Positions 35,379 to 44,174 of a DNA stretch of 64,000 nucleotides are shown in pieces (within the stretch, counting starts at the first letter, position 1; every line of letters starts with the position of its first letter). The notes beneath the pieces were generated by a model. That model was not told the origin of the DNA. It made no database searches and saw only the letters and a list, made by a program, of their open reading frames with translations. A program made the translations under genes and the position numbers. This stretch comes from Mucilaginibacter jinjuensis (GTDB lineage: Bacteria > Bacteroidota > Bacteroidia > Sphingobacteriales > Sphingobacteriaceae), in NCBI RefSeq assembly GCF_028596025.1, contig NZ_CP117167.1, positions 1,860,001 to 1,924,000 on the forward strand, given 5' to 3'.

Positions 35379-36215
35379 ATGAAACCTCTTTTCATCAATT
35401 TCAACGGAGAACTTATCCCTGCGGATAGCAAGGTACTTACCGTAACCAACAGATCCTTTAGGTATGGGGATGGTGTTTTTGAGAGTATGCGCCTGCTTAA
35501 AGGGCAGCTGCAATTTCCGCAATTACATGCCGACCGTCTGCAGGCCGGTATGAAAGCCCTTAAGATGGATGGCTATTCGCAAATGGACGATTGGTTTCTG
35601 AAAGAGAAAGCGGCCGATCTGGCTATCCGTAATAAAATCAAAAATGGCCGCATCCGCCTAACTGTTTACCGTGATGCGGAAGGTTTATATACACCAGCAG
35701 ATAACAAAGCAAGTTACTGCATGGAGCTGGAGCCGATTGAGCATGATTATTATGAGATGAATAACCGTGGCCTAATTATGGATGTGTTTACAGAATTAGC
35801 CAAGCCGCTTAATTACCTATCTAACTATAAAACCTGCAACTCACTGGTATATGTAATGGCGGGCATCTATAAAAGCCAAAACAAACTGGATGATGCTTTT
35901 TTATTGAACCAGAATGGATTTTTGTGCGAGGCCATTAGCTCTAATATATTTGTTTGGTATAACAGCCATTTATATACCCCTGCTTTAAGCGAAGGCTGTG
36001 TAGGCGGCATAATGCGCCAGGTGGTAATTGATCTGGCCCTTAAGCTGGAAATACCCGTTACCGAAGCCCAGATAAACCCCAATATACTTTATGAAGCCGA
36101 TGAAGTGTTTTTAACCAACGCCACCTGTGGTATACAATGGGTAATGGGTTTTGGTGTAAAACGCTATTTTAATACGTTGAGTAAAAGTTTGGTTGATGAG
36201 TTGAATAAACTCTAA
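35379..36215 (+). CDS. Class IV aminotransferase (aminodeoxychorismate lyase / BCAT-like)
   Basis: A 278-residue PLP enzyme of fold type IV. It begins FINFNGELIPADSKVLTVTNRSFRYGDGVFESM, the usual start of the family, has NYKTCNSLVYVMAGIY around the expected PLP Lys, and CEAISSNIFVWYNS and GIMRQVVIDLA further on. Candidates are aminodeoxychorismate lyase (PabC), D-amino acid or branched-chain aminotransferase. pabB lies in the same window and no pabC is adjacent to it, which makes PabC attractive but unproven. Likely co-transcribed with the rluD-type gene. Confidence 0.8.
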   Translation: MKPLFINFNGELIPADSKVLTVTNRSFRYGDGVFESMRLLKGQLQFPQLHADRLQAGMKALKMDGYSQMDDWFLKEKAADLAIRNKIKNGRIRLTVYRDAEGLYTPADNKASYCMELEPIEHDYYEMNNRGLIMDVFTELAKPLNYLSNYKTCNSLVYVMAGIYKSQNKLDDAFLLNQNGFLCEAISSNIFVWYNSHLYTPALSEGCVGGIMRQVVIDLALKLEIPVTEAQINPNILYEADEVFLTNATCGIQWVMGFGVKRYFNTLSKSLVDELNKL

Positions 36216-36276
36216 AGGAATCAGGAATCGAGAGTCAAGAATCAAGACAGAAACTTAACTAAAGTTACTTTATGAT

Positions 36277-36358
36277 CGTCATTGCGAGGAACGAAGCAAT
36301 CCCCGATCTGAAGAGCCGCTCTGTAATGTTCGCGATTGCTTCGTTCCTCGCAATGACG
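36277..36358. repeat. GTCAT-type palindromic element
   Basis: Ends CGTCATTGCGAGGAACGAAG and CTTCGTTCCTCGCAATGACG are perfect reverse complements (20 bp), with CAATCCCC nearby. Nearly the same as the copy at 38320. Confidence 0.9.
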
Positions 36359-36382
36359 TGCTTTTTATAAATCGAAAATCAA

Positions 36383-37174
36383 TTATACAAACTCCCCTTT
36401 ACTAACCGTGGCATAAATACTATCCCAAAGGTTAATACGTTCTTGCAGCGCTTCTGTAACTGCCACTTCGGCTTCGGCCCATTTGGTTTCGTCGTTGCCG
36501 CAAAGTTCGGCAGTCATTTGGTAGGCAAGGTGCGAATGATGGTCGCCATCAACTTCAATATGGCGCTCTAAGTAATATAAGAAAGTATCTACTTTACCCG
36601 GAAATTGCTTGTTAATTTCTTTTACCAGGCTGATGAACATACCCGGAATCAAATCCTCGCGACCGAATGTAAACACGGCTGCCTGTAAGTGTGGCTTATT
36701 GGTGTTGATAACCTCGAAGGTATGCTGCACAAAATTACGGGCAGAAACCGGAATGTCGGCAATGATCAGTGCCTCGTCTATAAACTTACCGCTTGATAAT
36801 TCGAATAATAAGCTGTCGATAGCATCACTTGCGGCACCGGCTTGTTTCATTGCTTTTAAATAAAGCTCAAAGTGGCTGCCGCGGTTGCCATGTTGGTCTA
36901 CATCACTTTCTTCGCCGGTTACAATCTCATTAATGAGGTAGCGGGTATTGGCATTGCCAACCGGGATCCAAGGCAACTGTACACAGGTAAGGCCTATTTG
37001 CAACGATTTAAGCAATGACATAAAATCCCATACGGCAAAGACGTGGTGCTGCATAAAAACATGTAAATCATCAAGCGAAGTAATTTGCTGATACAATGGG
37101 TGGTTGGTCAGTTTTTCGCGAAATGGGGTTATTGCTGTTTTAAGCTGCTCAATTCTCTGCTCGGGTGTCATCAT
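36383..37174 (-). CDS. DUF3050 protein (heme-oxygenase-like fold)
   Basis: A 263-residue protein of the DUF3050 family. Features: [43 protein letters not shown] and [17 protein letters not shown]. The spaced His/Glu/Asp residues suggest a helical heme-oxygenase-like or di-iron scaffold, as in related metal oxygenases; no reaction is known to me. The start is ATGATG (37174 or 37171) behind a TATTTTTG element. Confidence 0.8.
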   Translation of the reverse strand: MMTPEQRIEQLKTAITPFREKLTNHPLYQQITSLDDLHVFMQHHVFAVWDFMSLLKSLQIGLTCVQLPWIPVGNANTRYLINEIVTGEESDVDQHGNRGSHFELYLKAMKQAGAASDAIDSLLFELSSGKFIDEALIIADIPVSARNFVQHTFEVINTNKPHLQAAVFTFGREDLIPGMFISLVKEINKQFPGKVDTFLYYLERHIEVDGDHHSHLAYQMTAELCGNDETKWAEAEVAVTEALQERINLWDSIYATVSKGEFV

Positions 37175-37191
37175 CTGCTTATAGTTTGCCG

Positions 37192-37199
37192 CAAAAATA
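37192..37199 (-). promoter_or_regulatory. -7 promoter element of the DUF3050 gene
   Basis: Reverse-strand TATTTTTG, 17 nt before the ATG at 37174. Confidence 0.6.
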
Positions 37200-37254
37200 G
37201 AAAGGCAATTGATTAGGTAATAGTTTATTATGTTTTATGACGGTCTATTGATGT

Positions 37255-37325
37255 TCACTGGTTCATTGGTTCAGTTGTTCAGTGGTGCTTATATCCCAAT
37301 AAACTAATGAACCAGTGAACAAATG
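37255..37325. repeat. Inverted word repeat (TTCATTGGTTCAG)
   Basis: Left: GTTCACTGGTTCATTGGTTC and AGTTGTTCAGTGG. Right: CTAATGAACCAGTGAACAAA then TGAAC. Same word type as at 8231 and 9851. It lies between fmt and the DUF3050 start. Confidence 0.7.
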
Positions 37326-37344
37326 AACTTTTCGGGTCTGGGGG

Positions 37345-38262
37345 CTATAATCTCACTCCCCTTAAAAATTCCTCAACACCCATCCGTTTCTTACCCTCCA
37401 GCTGAATATCGGTTACATGGATATAGCCATCTGTGCAGGCAAATTTTAAATAGGTTTTGTTGTCGGTGCTATAAGTGCCCGGTATTGCATCAACAGTCGC
37501 AACCTCTTTTGTCGAGGTGTAAATTTTCAGGATCTTACCATTCAGTTCCGTAAACGCAGTAGGATAAGGGCTTAGGCCGCGAATGAGGTTATACACCTGT
37601 TCAACGGGCTTATTCCAGTCAACCTTGCAATCTTCTTTGAAAATTTTAGGGGCATGTTTGGGTTCTGCACCTTCCAGTAAGTGTTCCTGTGGCTGCTCGG
37701 TGTACTTATCGCTCTCTACAGCTTTAACGGTTTTCACCAGTAGACCGGCGCCTTTGTTCATCAGTTTATCGTGTAAGTCTCCGGCTGTAAAATCTTCAGG
37801 GATGGATACCTTTTCGGTAAACAGGATGTTGCCGGTATCAATTTGTTGTTGCAGAAAGAAGGTGGTTACACCACTCTCTTTTTCACCGTTAATAACTACC
37901 CAGTTAATCGGCGCTGCACCACGGTATTGTGGCAACAACGATGCGTGCAGATTAATAGTTCCTTTAGGCGGCATACTCCAAACAACCTCCGGCAACATAC
38001 GGAAGGCAACTACTACTTGTAAATCCGCTTTCAGCGCCTGAAGTTCCTGTAAAAAATCAGGGTCGCGCAGCTTCTCAGGTTGTAATACTTTGATATTATT
38101 TACAACAGCATATTTTTTTACTGCCGACTCATTCAGCTTTTGCCCGCGTCCGGCCGGTTTATCAGGTGCAGTAATTACCGCTACCACTTCGCAGCCCGCT
38201 TGTATCAGTGCATCAAGAGATGCTACTGCAAATTCGGGCGTGCCCATAAATATTATTCTCAT
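37345..38262 (-). CDS. fmt: Methionyl-tRNA formyltransferase
   Basis: Formylates initiator Met-tRNA with 10-formyl-THF. The 305-residue protein starts MRIIFMGTPEFAVASLDALI and has PDKPAGRGQKL, the catalytic Asn-His-Asp region with INLHASLLPQYRGAAPINW, and FFLQQQIDTGNILF. The C-terminal OB-like domain (NGKILKIYTSTKEV...) is present. No def gene is adjacent. A GTCAT-type element lies upstream. Confidence 0.96.
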   Translation of the reverse strand: MRIIFMGTPEFAVASLDALIQAGCEVVAVITAPDKPAGRGQKLNESAVKKYAVVNNIKVLQPEKLRDPDFLQELQALKADLQVVVAFRMLPEVVWSMPPKGTINLHASLLPQYRGAAPINWVVINGEKESGVTTFFLQQQIDTGNILFTEKVSIPEDFTAGDLHDKLMNKGAGLLVKTVKAVESDKYTEQPQEHLLEGAEPKHAPKIFKEDCKVDWNKPVEQVYNLIRGLSPYPTAFTELNGKILKIYTSTKEVATVDAIPGTYSTDNKTYLKFACTDGYIHVTDIQLEGKKRMGVEEFLRGVRL

Positions 38263-38319
38263 ATCGTTTGATGATTAGTCATTGGTCAATAGTCATTAAA
38301 CCGTGCGCTCAACCCAGCC

Positions 38320-38401
38320 CGTCATTGCGAGGTACGAAGCAATCCCCGACTGGCAGAGCGGCTCTGTAGTGTTCGCGATTGCTTCGTACCTCGCAATGAC
38401 G
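38320..38401. repeat. GTCAT-type palindromic element
   Basis: Ends CGTCATTGCGAGGTACGAAG and CTTCGTACCTCGCAATGACG are perfect reverse complements over 20 bp. The loop contains GGCAGAGCGGCTCTG. Closest relative is the copy at 36277. Confidence 0.9.
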
Positions 38402-38421
38402 GCGCGGAGGCTAACAACAGT

Positions 38422-39789
38422 TTACTGGTATAAGAGATACTTCTCTCTTGTTTGTTTAAATACGCTTAAAGCTGGTTCCCAACTCTGTCTGATTTCACGC
38501 TCACTCAATCCCGATTCAATCTGTTTTCTCAACGTTTCATTCCCAACCAGTTTGGTAAAGTAGGCGTTGAAGTAATGTGTTTGATCGGGGTAGTTTTTGT
38601 ACAATGTTATTAACCAGTTTAAGTTTAATTTGCCCGATCTTCTCAGTAAATCGGTATCATAGCTTTGCAGATCAATGCCATAACATAACCTGTCTTTCAA
38701 AGGAGGGTTATCACTTTTGCCGGGCATGCTCACAGGTGTAAAGGTAAACTTATAAGTGCCCTTAAAACCCGGGTGACCAACTACTGTGAACGGAAAATCA
38801 GTACCTCTACCTAAACTCATGACTGTACCTTCAAACAAACAAACGCTTGGATATAGTGCAATAGACTGCTGCGAATTTAAGTTGGGCGATGGGTACACCG
38901 GTAACTCGTAACCCATTTTGTGGTTATAGTTGGCCACTTTGATAATTTTAAGTTTGCACTGTACGTGATTGTTGAGCCATCCTTCGCCGTTAATCATTTG
39001 GGCATATTCGCCAATAGTCATGCCGTGTGCAATAGGAACAGGGTGCATGCCTACGAATGAGCGGTAGGCTGTATCTAAAACAGGTCCGTCAACCAGGTAG
39101 CCATTAGGGTTAGGGCGGTCGAGGATCATCAGTTCGATGTTGTTTTCGGCACAGGCCTCCATTACGTAATGCAGGGTAGAAATATAGGTATAGAAACGTG
39201 CGCCCACATCCTGAATATCAAAGATCATGAGGTCGATGCCTTTCAGGTCGCCAGCAGTAGGTTTATTGTGCTTGCCATAGAGTGAGATAATAGGTAGCCC
39301 GGTTTTGCTGTCTACATCATTATTCACGGTAGCGCCGTCGCTGTTGTTACCACGGAAACCGTGCTCGGGGCCGAAGATCTTTTTGATAGATACACCCAGT
39401 TTCAACAAACTATCGGGGCTTGGCGTAAGGTTTTTACCGATAACCGAAGTTTGATTAACCACCATGCCGATATTTTTACCTTGCAGATAGCCCAGGTATT
39501 GATCAGTTTGATCTGCACCCGGAATAGGGTTGCCACCTAAGCCGTAATGATGCAAATGGGTTACCCTGTGTGTAGGCAAGTAAGTGGTGTGGCTAACATT
39601 AGTGTGTACAGTTGTTTTGTGCTTTGCCGATTTGTGGCTAACAGACTTGTGACTAACTGATTTATGGCTACTCGTTTTATGACTGCTTGTAGTATGTGTG
39701 CTGGTATATTTAGTCGTCTTTTTATGTTGCGCCGCAGAAGCATTGCTAAGCAGGCCAAGTGCAATTATAAAGCTGAAAATTTTATTCAT
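38422..39789 (-). CDS. namZ: Exo-beta-N-acetylmuramidase NamZ-like protein (DUF1343)
   Basis: Secreted enzyme expected to remove terminal N-acetylmuramic acid from peptidoglycan fragments. The 455-residue protein has signal peptide MNKIFSFIIALGLLSNASAA, then a low-complexity region (about 21-81) rich in His, Ser, Thr and Lys with SHKSVSHKS repeats, then the DUF1343 domain: GKNIGMVVNQTSVIG, KKIFGPEHGFRG, LMIFDIQDVGARFYTYISTL, LDRPNPNGYLVDGPVLD, SLGRGTDFPFTVVGHP. Such a His-rich linker is not usual for the family and could bind metal or cell wall. A stand-alone gene divergent from the Lol-type permease gene. Confidence 0.88.
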   Translation of the reverse strand: MNKIFSFIIALGLLSNASAAQHKKTTKYTSTHTTSSHKTSSHKSVSHKSVSHKSAKHKTTVHTNVSHTTYLPTHRVTHLHHYGLGGNPIPGADQTDQYLGYLQGKNIGMVVNQTSVIGKNLTPSPDSLLKLGVSIKKIFGPEHGFRGNNSDGATVNNDVDSKTGLPIISLYGKHNKPTAGDLKGIDLMIFDIQDVGARFYTYISTLHYVMEACAENNIELMILDRPNPNGYLVDGPVLDTAYRSFVGMHPVPIAHGMTIGEYAQMINGEGWLNNHVQCKLKIIKVANYNHKMGYELPVYPSPNLNSQQSIALYPSVCLFEGTVMSLGRGTDFPFTVVGHPGFKGTYKFTFTPVSMPGKSDNPPLKDRLCYGIDLQSYDTDLLRRSGKLNLNWLITLYKNYPDQTHYFNAYFTKLVGNETLRKQIESGLSEREIRQSWEPALSVFKQTREKYLLYQ

Positions 39790-39874
39790 AGGTTGGTATT
39801 AAAAACAATGGCGCAATTGCTGCATTTAATAGCAAAAGCGCATATTTGCGAAAGTACAAAAAAAACGAACTGAC

Positions 39875-41095
39875 TTGAGTTTTTCATCATTCATAGCCGG
39901 CAGGATCTCTTTCAAATCAAAACGCACATTTTCTAAATTGATTGTGCGCATCGCCATCATCGGTATTATGCTGGGGTTGGGGGTGATGATCCTTTCTGTA
40001 GCTATCGTAAAAGGCTTTAAGCAGGAGATCAGGGAACGGGTTAGGGGCTTTTCTGGCGATATCCAGGTGATTAAGTTCGATAACAATAACTCGTACGAGA
40101 ACTCGCCTTTCAGTAACGATCAGCAGTTTATCAGCCACGCCAAAAAGAGTTTCAATATTGCCAATGTAATGCCCTTTGCCAGCAAACCGGGTATTATTAA
40201 AGCAAATGATGAAATTGAGGGGGTAGTACTAAAAGGCGTTGATAAAACTTACGACTGGACCTTTCTGAAAAAAGCCTTAGAAACCGGTAGCGTAATGGAC
40301 TTCAGCGATTCTGCTGATGCTACCAAACAGATTATGATTTCGCGTTATACGGCGGATAGGTTAAAACTGAAAGCAGGTGATGATATGGTGATGTATTTTG
40401 TACAGGAGCCCTTACGCAAGCGAAAATTCACTATTAAAGGGATATTTAATACAGGTGTTGATGAGGTTGATAAAACATACGTTATTGCCGACCTGTCGCT
40501 TATCAGGCGTTTAAATAACTGGAAGCCAGATGATGTGGGCGGCTTTGAAGTACGTGTAAAAGACTTCGAATACTTACAGGAAGCATCTAACCACCTGAAT
40601 GATATTTTACCTGCTAAACTGCGCTCATACACTGTAAGCGAAACTTATCCTACCATATTTGAGTGGCTGCAATTGCTTGATGTAAACGCCCAGGTAATGC
40701 TGGTATTAATGCTGGCTGTGGCGGTAATTAACATGATTTCGGCCTTACTGATAATGATACTCGAGCGCACCTCCATGATTGGCATGCTCAAAGCACTCGG
40801 TGCCACCAACTGGACTATACAACGCATCTTCTTATACAACGCCAGCTATCTCATAGGTGTTGGTTTGGTGTTGGGTAATTTGTTTGGATTGGGTTTGGGC
40901 TGGTTTCAGTCTAAAACACATTTTTTCAAGCTCGACCAAGCATCGTATTACATGAAATTTGTACCTGTAGAAATTTCGGCGCAGGACGTATTGTTGCTTA
41001 ATGCAGGTACTTTAACTATCTGCCTGCTGGTGCTTATTATCCCGTCGCTGCTGGTAACCCGTATATCGCCGGTTAAGGCTATCAGGTTTAAATAA
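39875..41095 (+). CDS. LolC/LolE-type ABC transporter permease
   Basis: A 406-residue FtsX-like inner-membrane permease. N-terminal SFSSFIAGRISFKSKRTFSKLIVRIAIIG precedes helix 1; a large periplasmic domain follows (about 55-270), then three helices (MLVLMLAVAVINMISALLIMI, LIGVGLVLGNLFGLGLG, LLNAGTLTICLLVLIIPSLL) and RISPVKAIRFK at the end. The first-helix/periplasmic/three-helix plan matches lipoprotein-release permeases. The start is TTG: no ATG or GTG lies nearby and the next Met is within helix 1. No ATPase gene is adjacent. Confidence 0.85.
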   Translation: MSFSSFIAGRISFKSKRTFSKLIVRIAIIGIMLGLGVMILSVAIVKGFKQEIRERVRGFSGDIQVIKFDNNNSYENSPFSNDQQFISHAKKSFNIANVMPFASKPGIIKANDEIEGVVLKGVDKTYDWTFLKKALETGSVMDFSDSADATKQIMISRYTADRLKLKAGDDMVMYFVQEPLRKRKFTIKGIFNTGVDEVDKTYVIADLSLIRRLNNWKPDDVGGFEVRVKDFEYLQEASNHLNDILPAKLRSYTVSETYPTIFEWLQLLDVNAQVMLVLMLAVAVINMISALLIMILERTSMIGMLKALGATNWTIQRIFLYNASYLIGVGLVLGNLFGLGLGWFQSKTHFFKLDQASYYMKFVPVEISAQDVLLLNAGTLTICLLVLIIPSLLVTRISPVKAIRFK

Positions 41096-41327
41096 GAAGA
41101 GTAAACTGAATAGCGATGCACTGATGTAATTATTACATAGAGTGAATCACATTCTGTTTTGCGTTAAGAATAGGAGCGGATACCGTCCGCCTATCGGCGG
41201 ATAATGCCTGTCCAAAGGACTCCTACGGAGTGCAGTATGAGCGTATAGCCTGGCCTGTAAGGCAACGCCCTCATAAATGTTGCTCTTATGAGCTTTCATT
41301 CCCGAGCAATAAAAACGTAATGTTATA
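41096..41327. other. Spacer with a chain of short hairpins
   Basis: Between convergent genes. From 41176 to 41292 lie GCGGA-TACCG-TCCGC (41176-41190), TCCGCC-TATC-GGCGGA (41186-41201, sharing TCCGC with the first), GTCC-AAA-GGAC (41210-41220), ACTCC-TAC-GGAGT (41219-41231) and CTCATAA...TTATGAG (41270-41292). It looks like a REP/BIME-like block. No coding sequence is convincing. Confidence 0.6.
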
Positions 41328-42896
41328 TTACTTTTTGGAGGTTGAAAAGCTAAGTTTAAGATTTATACCGCTTGCACCAAACTTAATATCCTGCGAACCC
41401 AAACCACTAAGCGGGTATTTTAAGAAAGGCTCAATTACCAAATGGTTTTTACCCAGTGGATAACCCATACCGAACGAGAAGTTAAGTGTGCGGGCAAAAT
41501 CAAACGAACCAAAATGTTGGCTTGAAGTATTTTCCTGCGTTTGTTGCGCCACATTGTTAACCGCATTAAGGCTTAACGAATTGTTGACCGATGGATAAAC
41601 ATTATTGCCATTGGTATAAGCAGAGTGATATGTTTCATTAATATAAGTACCCGAGCTTATACCTGCCGAGATGTAAGTATCATTCTTTTTGGGATTAAAC
41701 TGGTATTTAATATTGATGGGTATATCCAGGCCCACTAAGCTGGCATTGTAACTTTGAACCTCGGGCGCAGCGCTTTTGAGCGACGTTATCAGGCTGTACG
41801 AGGCCATTACTGATGCTGATCTGCTAACCATTGCCAATGCCTGGTTGCTGATTTGCTGAGGGATATTATTATCGCTGCTATAGCTTAACCTGTTTTGCCC
41901 GATAGAGATGCCAGTGCTGATCTTGAAATTATCACTTACCCTAAAATCGGACGAGAAACCACCGCCTACGCCCAGCTGGCTTTGGCTGCCTTTGGCATAG
42001 TTAAAATAAGTTGCTGCGTATAAACTCATAATAACAGCTTTATCACTTTTTGCTGTTTCGCTCTTTTTATTGGTTGTAGCGTTTTTTGCCAATGCTTGTC
42101 GGCGGGCATCGTCAGCAGCTATCATTTTTAAAACCGGGTCTGTTTTTTGTACCACAACTGATACCTGTGTGGCCTTTTCTGGTTGTTTTGCAACGGCCAC
42201 TTTGGCTGCCTGCATTTCAACGCTGTCTGTAACATCTGTATTTTGAGAAGCTGCAACAGGTTGTGGTTTTACTTTGGTAAAGCTTTGGGCTGTTTTATCA
42301 GTTTTTGCACCTTCAAATAAATCATTGTCCGCAACCTTTTCGGGTATTATAATTTCGGCTTGAGATGAGGCTATTTTATGTTTGCCCTGCGCAGTTTGTT
42401 TAGATGGGTTTAAAGAGGCACTATATAAAGAGCTGTTTATAGGCTGAGATGAATTTTTATCAATATGTTTTTTATTCCGGGTTGTGGCAACCTGATTCAA
42501 TTTACCATTTAAAGCAACCCGATCTTGCTGCTGATTAGCCGCATCAGATGTTAATGTGTTGGTTGTAGCAGATGTTGATTGTGCTGCTGTGTTTTTATTA
42601 ACGGCGACAGCCTCGCCTGTATTTGCAGGTACAGTTTCTGTAATATTATTGCCGGTTATTTTATGATTGCTAGCGGTTTGTTGTATTGTATTTTGCGGAT
42701 AAAAGAACCATGTACCCAGGCACAGTAATGCCACTGCAGCGGCCGAATACCACCACCAGGCTATAGCCCTGCGTCTCTTTTCTTCCGGAAATCTTTGGCG
42801 CAGCAATTCCCACCCCGCATTGGCAGTATCATCCTCATAGTGGTCAAACACCTCCCGGATGCGGTTTTTTAAGTCGTTATCCAGTTTATCGCTCAT
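41328..42896 (-). CDS. Membrane-anchored protein with C-terminal outer-membrane-type beta-barrel domain (putative anti-sigma partner)
   Basis: A 522-residue protein with an unusual plan. Residues 1-43 are cytosol-like and charged (LKNRIREVFDHYEDDTANAGWELLRQRFPEEKRRR), residues about 45-65 form one transmembrane helix, residues 70-285 are a low-complexity Ala/Thr/Gln/Lys linker, and 290-522 resemble a PorT/OMP-type barrel (LGVGGGFSSDFRVSDNFKISTG, IPINIKYQFNPKKNDTYISAG, FGMGYPLGKNHLVIEPFLKYPL). It overlaps the ECF sigma gene by 11 bp, so it is probably that factor's membrane partner. The N-terminal part would bind sigma; this is inference. Confidence 0.75.
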   Translation of the reverse strand: MSDKLDNDLKNRIREVFDHYEDDTANAGWELLRQRFPEEKRRRAIAWWWYSAAAVALLCLGTWFFYPQNTIQQTASNHKITGNNITETVPANTGEAVAVNKNTAAQSTSATTNTLTSDAANQQQDRVALNGKLNQVATTRNKKHIDKNSSQPINSSLYSASLNPSKQTAQGKHKIASSQAEIIIPEKVADNDLFEGAKTDKTAQSFTKVKPQPVAASQNTDVTDSVEMQAAKVAVAKQPEKATQVSVVVQKTDPVLKMIAADDARRQALAKNATTNKKSETAKSDKAVIMSLYAATYFNYAKGSQSQLGVGGGFSSDFRVSDNFKISTGISIGQNRLSYSSDNNIPQQISNQALAMVSRSASVMASYSLITSLKSAAPEVQSYNASLVGLDIPINIKYQFNPKKNDTYISAGISSGTYINETYHSAYTNGNNVYPSVNNSLSLNAVNNVAQQTQENTSSQHFGSFDFARTLNFSFGMGYPLGKNHLVIEPFLKYPLSGLGSQDIKFGASGINLKLSFSTSKK

Positions 42897-43443
42897 GTTG
42901 CTGCGCTTCTGCGTTAATAATATTTCTCAGTTTCTCTTTAGCTCTGCTCAGGTAAACCCTTGATGAGCTTGATGGTATTTCTAAGGTCTCGGCAATTTCA
43001 TCGTGCGAGTACCCGTCAATTTCGTACATGTTAAAAATGGTACGTTGTATAGGAGGCAATACCTCCATCATCTTTAAAATATCAGCGGCATCTAACCGCC
43101 CGGCCGGGTTGGTTGTGGTGTAAACCTGGATGCTGTCATTAATTTCCAGGTTTAGCTGGTGTTTCATATCCTTACGTCGCCTGTCAATACTTGTATTTAC
43201 TACAATTGCACGCAGCCAGGCTTTAAATGCCTTACCCTGATCATAACTGCCGATGTTATTAAACACTTTTATAAAAGCGTCATTTACAGCCTCTAAAGCA
43301 TCGTCTCGGTTAAAGCTGTAACGCAAACTGATACCCATAGCATAGCCATAGTACTGCTTATACAGCAATTCCTGGTATTTAAGGCTGCCTTTTTTGCATT
43401 GTCTGATCAGTTCATCTTCAGCAATGCCACGGGTGTTTTGCAT
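42886..43443 (-). CDS. ECF-type RNA polymerase sigma factor
   Basis: A 185-residue sigma-70 family factor with region 2 (YQELLYKQYYGYAMGISLRYSFNRDDALEAVNDAFIKVF... split at KVF, then FKAWLRAIVVNTSID) and region 4 (LPPIQRTIFNMYEIDGYSHD, EIAETLEIPSSSSRVYLSRA). There is no region 1 or 3. The gene for the membrane-anchored barrel protein follows with 11-bp overlap, the usual sigma/anti-sigma order. Which genes it controls is not visible. Confidence 0.92.
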   Translation of the reverse strand: MQNTRGIAEDELIRQCKKGSLKYQELLYKQYYGYAMGISLRYSFNRDDALEAVNDAFIKVFNNIGSYDQGKAFKAWLRAIVVNTSIDRRRKDMKHQLNLEINDSIQVYTTTNPAGRLDAADILKMMEVLPPIQRTIFNMYEIDGYSHDEIAETLEIPSSSSRVYLSRAKEKLRNIINAEAQQHER

Positions 43444-43614
43444 TAATTAAAATTCGGCCCTGCTGATGATTTATGCACTTGTTATTAAGGGCATTACGCA
43501 TCAAGAGCTTATAGTGATACAACAGATTACTTAAATGTCACAAAAATAATATATCAGCTTTCTAATATATAGCAACGGCATCTGTCAACAAACAGTTTAA
43601 GGGGTATTATAGAC

Positions 43615-43642
43615 AAAGCCTCCCGATTTTTCGGAAGGCTTT
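43615..43642 (-). terminator. Terminator after the lipoprotein gene
   Basis: Stem AAAGCCTcCCGA / TCGGaAGGCTTT (12 bp with one mismatch, 4-nt loop), 32 bp past the stop at 43674. Confidence 0.75.
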
Positions 43643-43673
43643 TATAAAATTAAAGGAGTAGTTAAAACGCAGT

Positions 43674-44108
43674 TTAATTAGACTTTTTAAGAATGTACTG
43701 ATACGCTAAAGTATCAGACGCAGCCTGGAACTGAAAATTTGTACCATCATAAATATATTGGTATGTGCCTGCCAGGTGTATTTTAGGCAGTGTACCTGTT
43801 GCGTTAGCCGGTACGGTTTTATCAATAAATTGTATGTAAGTACCATTTAAAGCAAAATCGCCGTAGCTGCCTGCATGGTAAAGTACGGTATCGCCGGTAA
43901 CTTTATAACCTGTAGACTGGCTAATGGTTAAAGTGAGGTTGCTTCTTTTGGTGGTATCAAGTTTTTGGGTAAGCGGGTTAAGGTGCACAACTCTAAATTC
44001 GCCGCTAAATGTACCTGTTGGTACCGGGGTAGGAGTCGTGTCGTTGTTTTTCATACAGCTGCTTAGGGCCATAATAACAAAAGGTAGTAAGTATATTAAT
44101 TTACGCAT
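43674..44108 (-). CDS. Hypothetical lipoprotein
   Basis: A 144-residue protein with a signal and lipobox ALSSCMKNN (Cys about 18), then a Pro/Thr linker (DTTPTPVPTGTF) and a small beta-rich domain (FSGEFRVVHLNP, SNLTLTISQSTGYKVTGDTV, HLAGTYQYIYDGTNFQFQAAS). The pattern resembles small lipocalin-like or Ig-like lipoproteins of Bacteroidetes. Function unknown. It lies between mazG and a terminator, 66 bp after mazG on the same strand. Confidence 0.7.
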   Translation of the reverse strand: MRKLIYLLPFVIMALSSCMKNNDTTPTPVPTGTFSGEFRVVHLNPLTQKLDTTKRSNLTLTISQSTGYKVTGDTVLYHAGSYGDFALNGTYIQFIDKTVPANATGTLPKIHLAGTYQYIYDGTNFQFQAASDTLAYQYILKKSN

Positions 44109-44174
44109 AAAAAATTTATTCTTTACTTGGGGTACGTTGCTTTTGATACAAACGTTACAGCAGTTAAAAATATT

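Noticed and set aside
41219..41236. ACTCCTACGGAGTGCAG resembles the conserved 16S rRNA segment ACTCCTACGGGAGGCAGC.
   Set aside because: Surrounding sequence has no rRNA character; the likeness comes from a short ACTCC-TAC-GGAGT hairpin in a hairpin-rich spacer.
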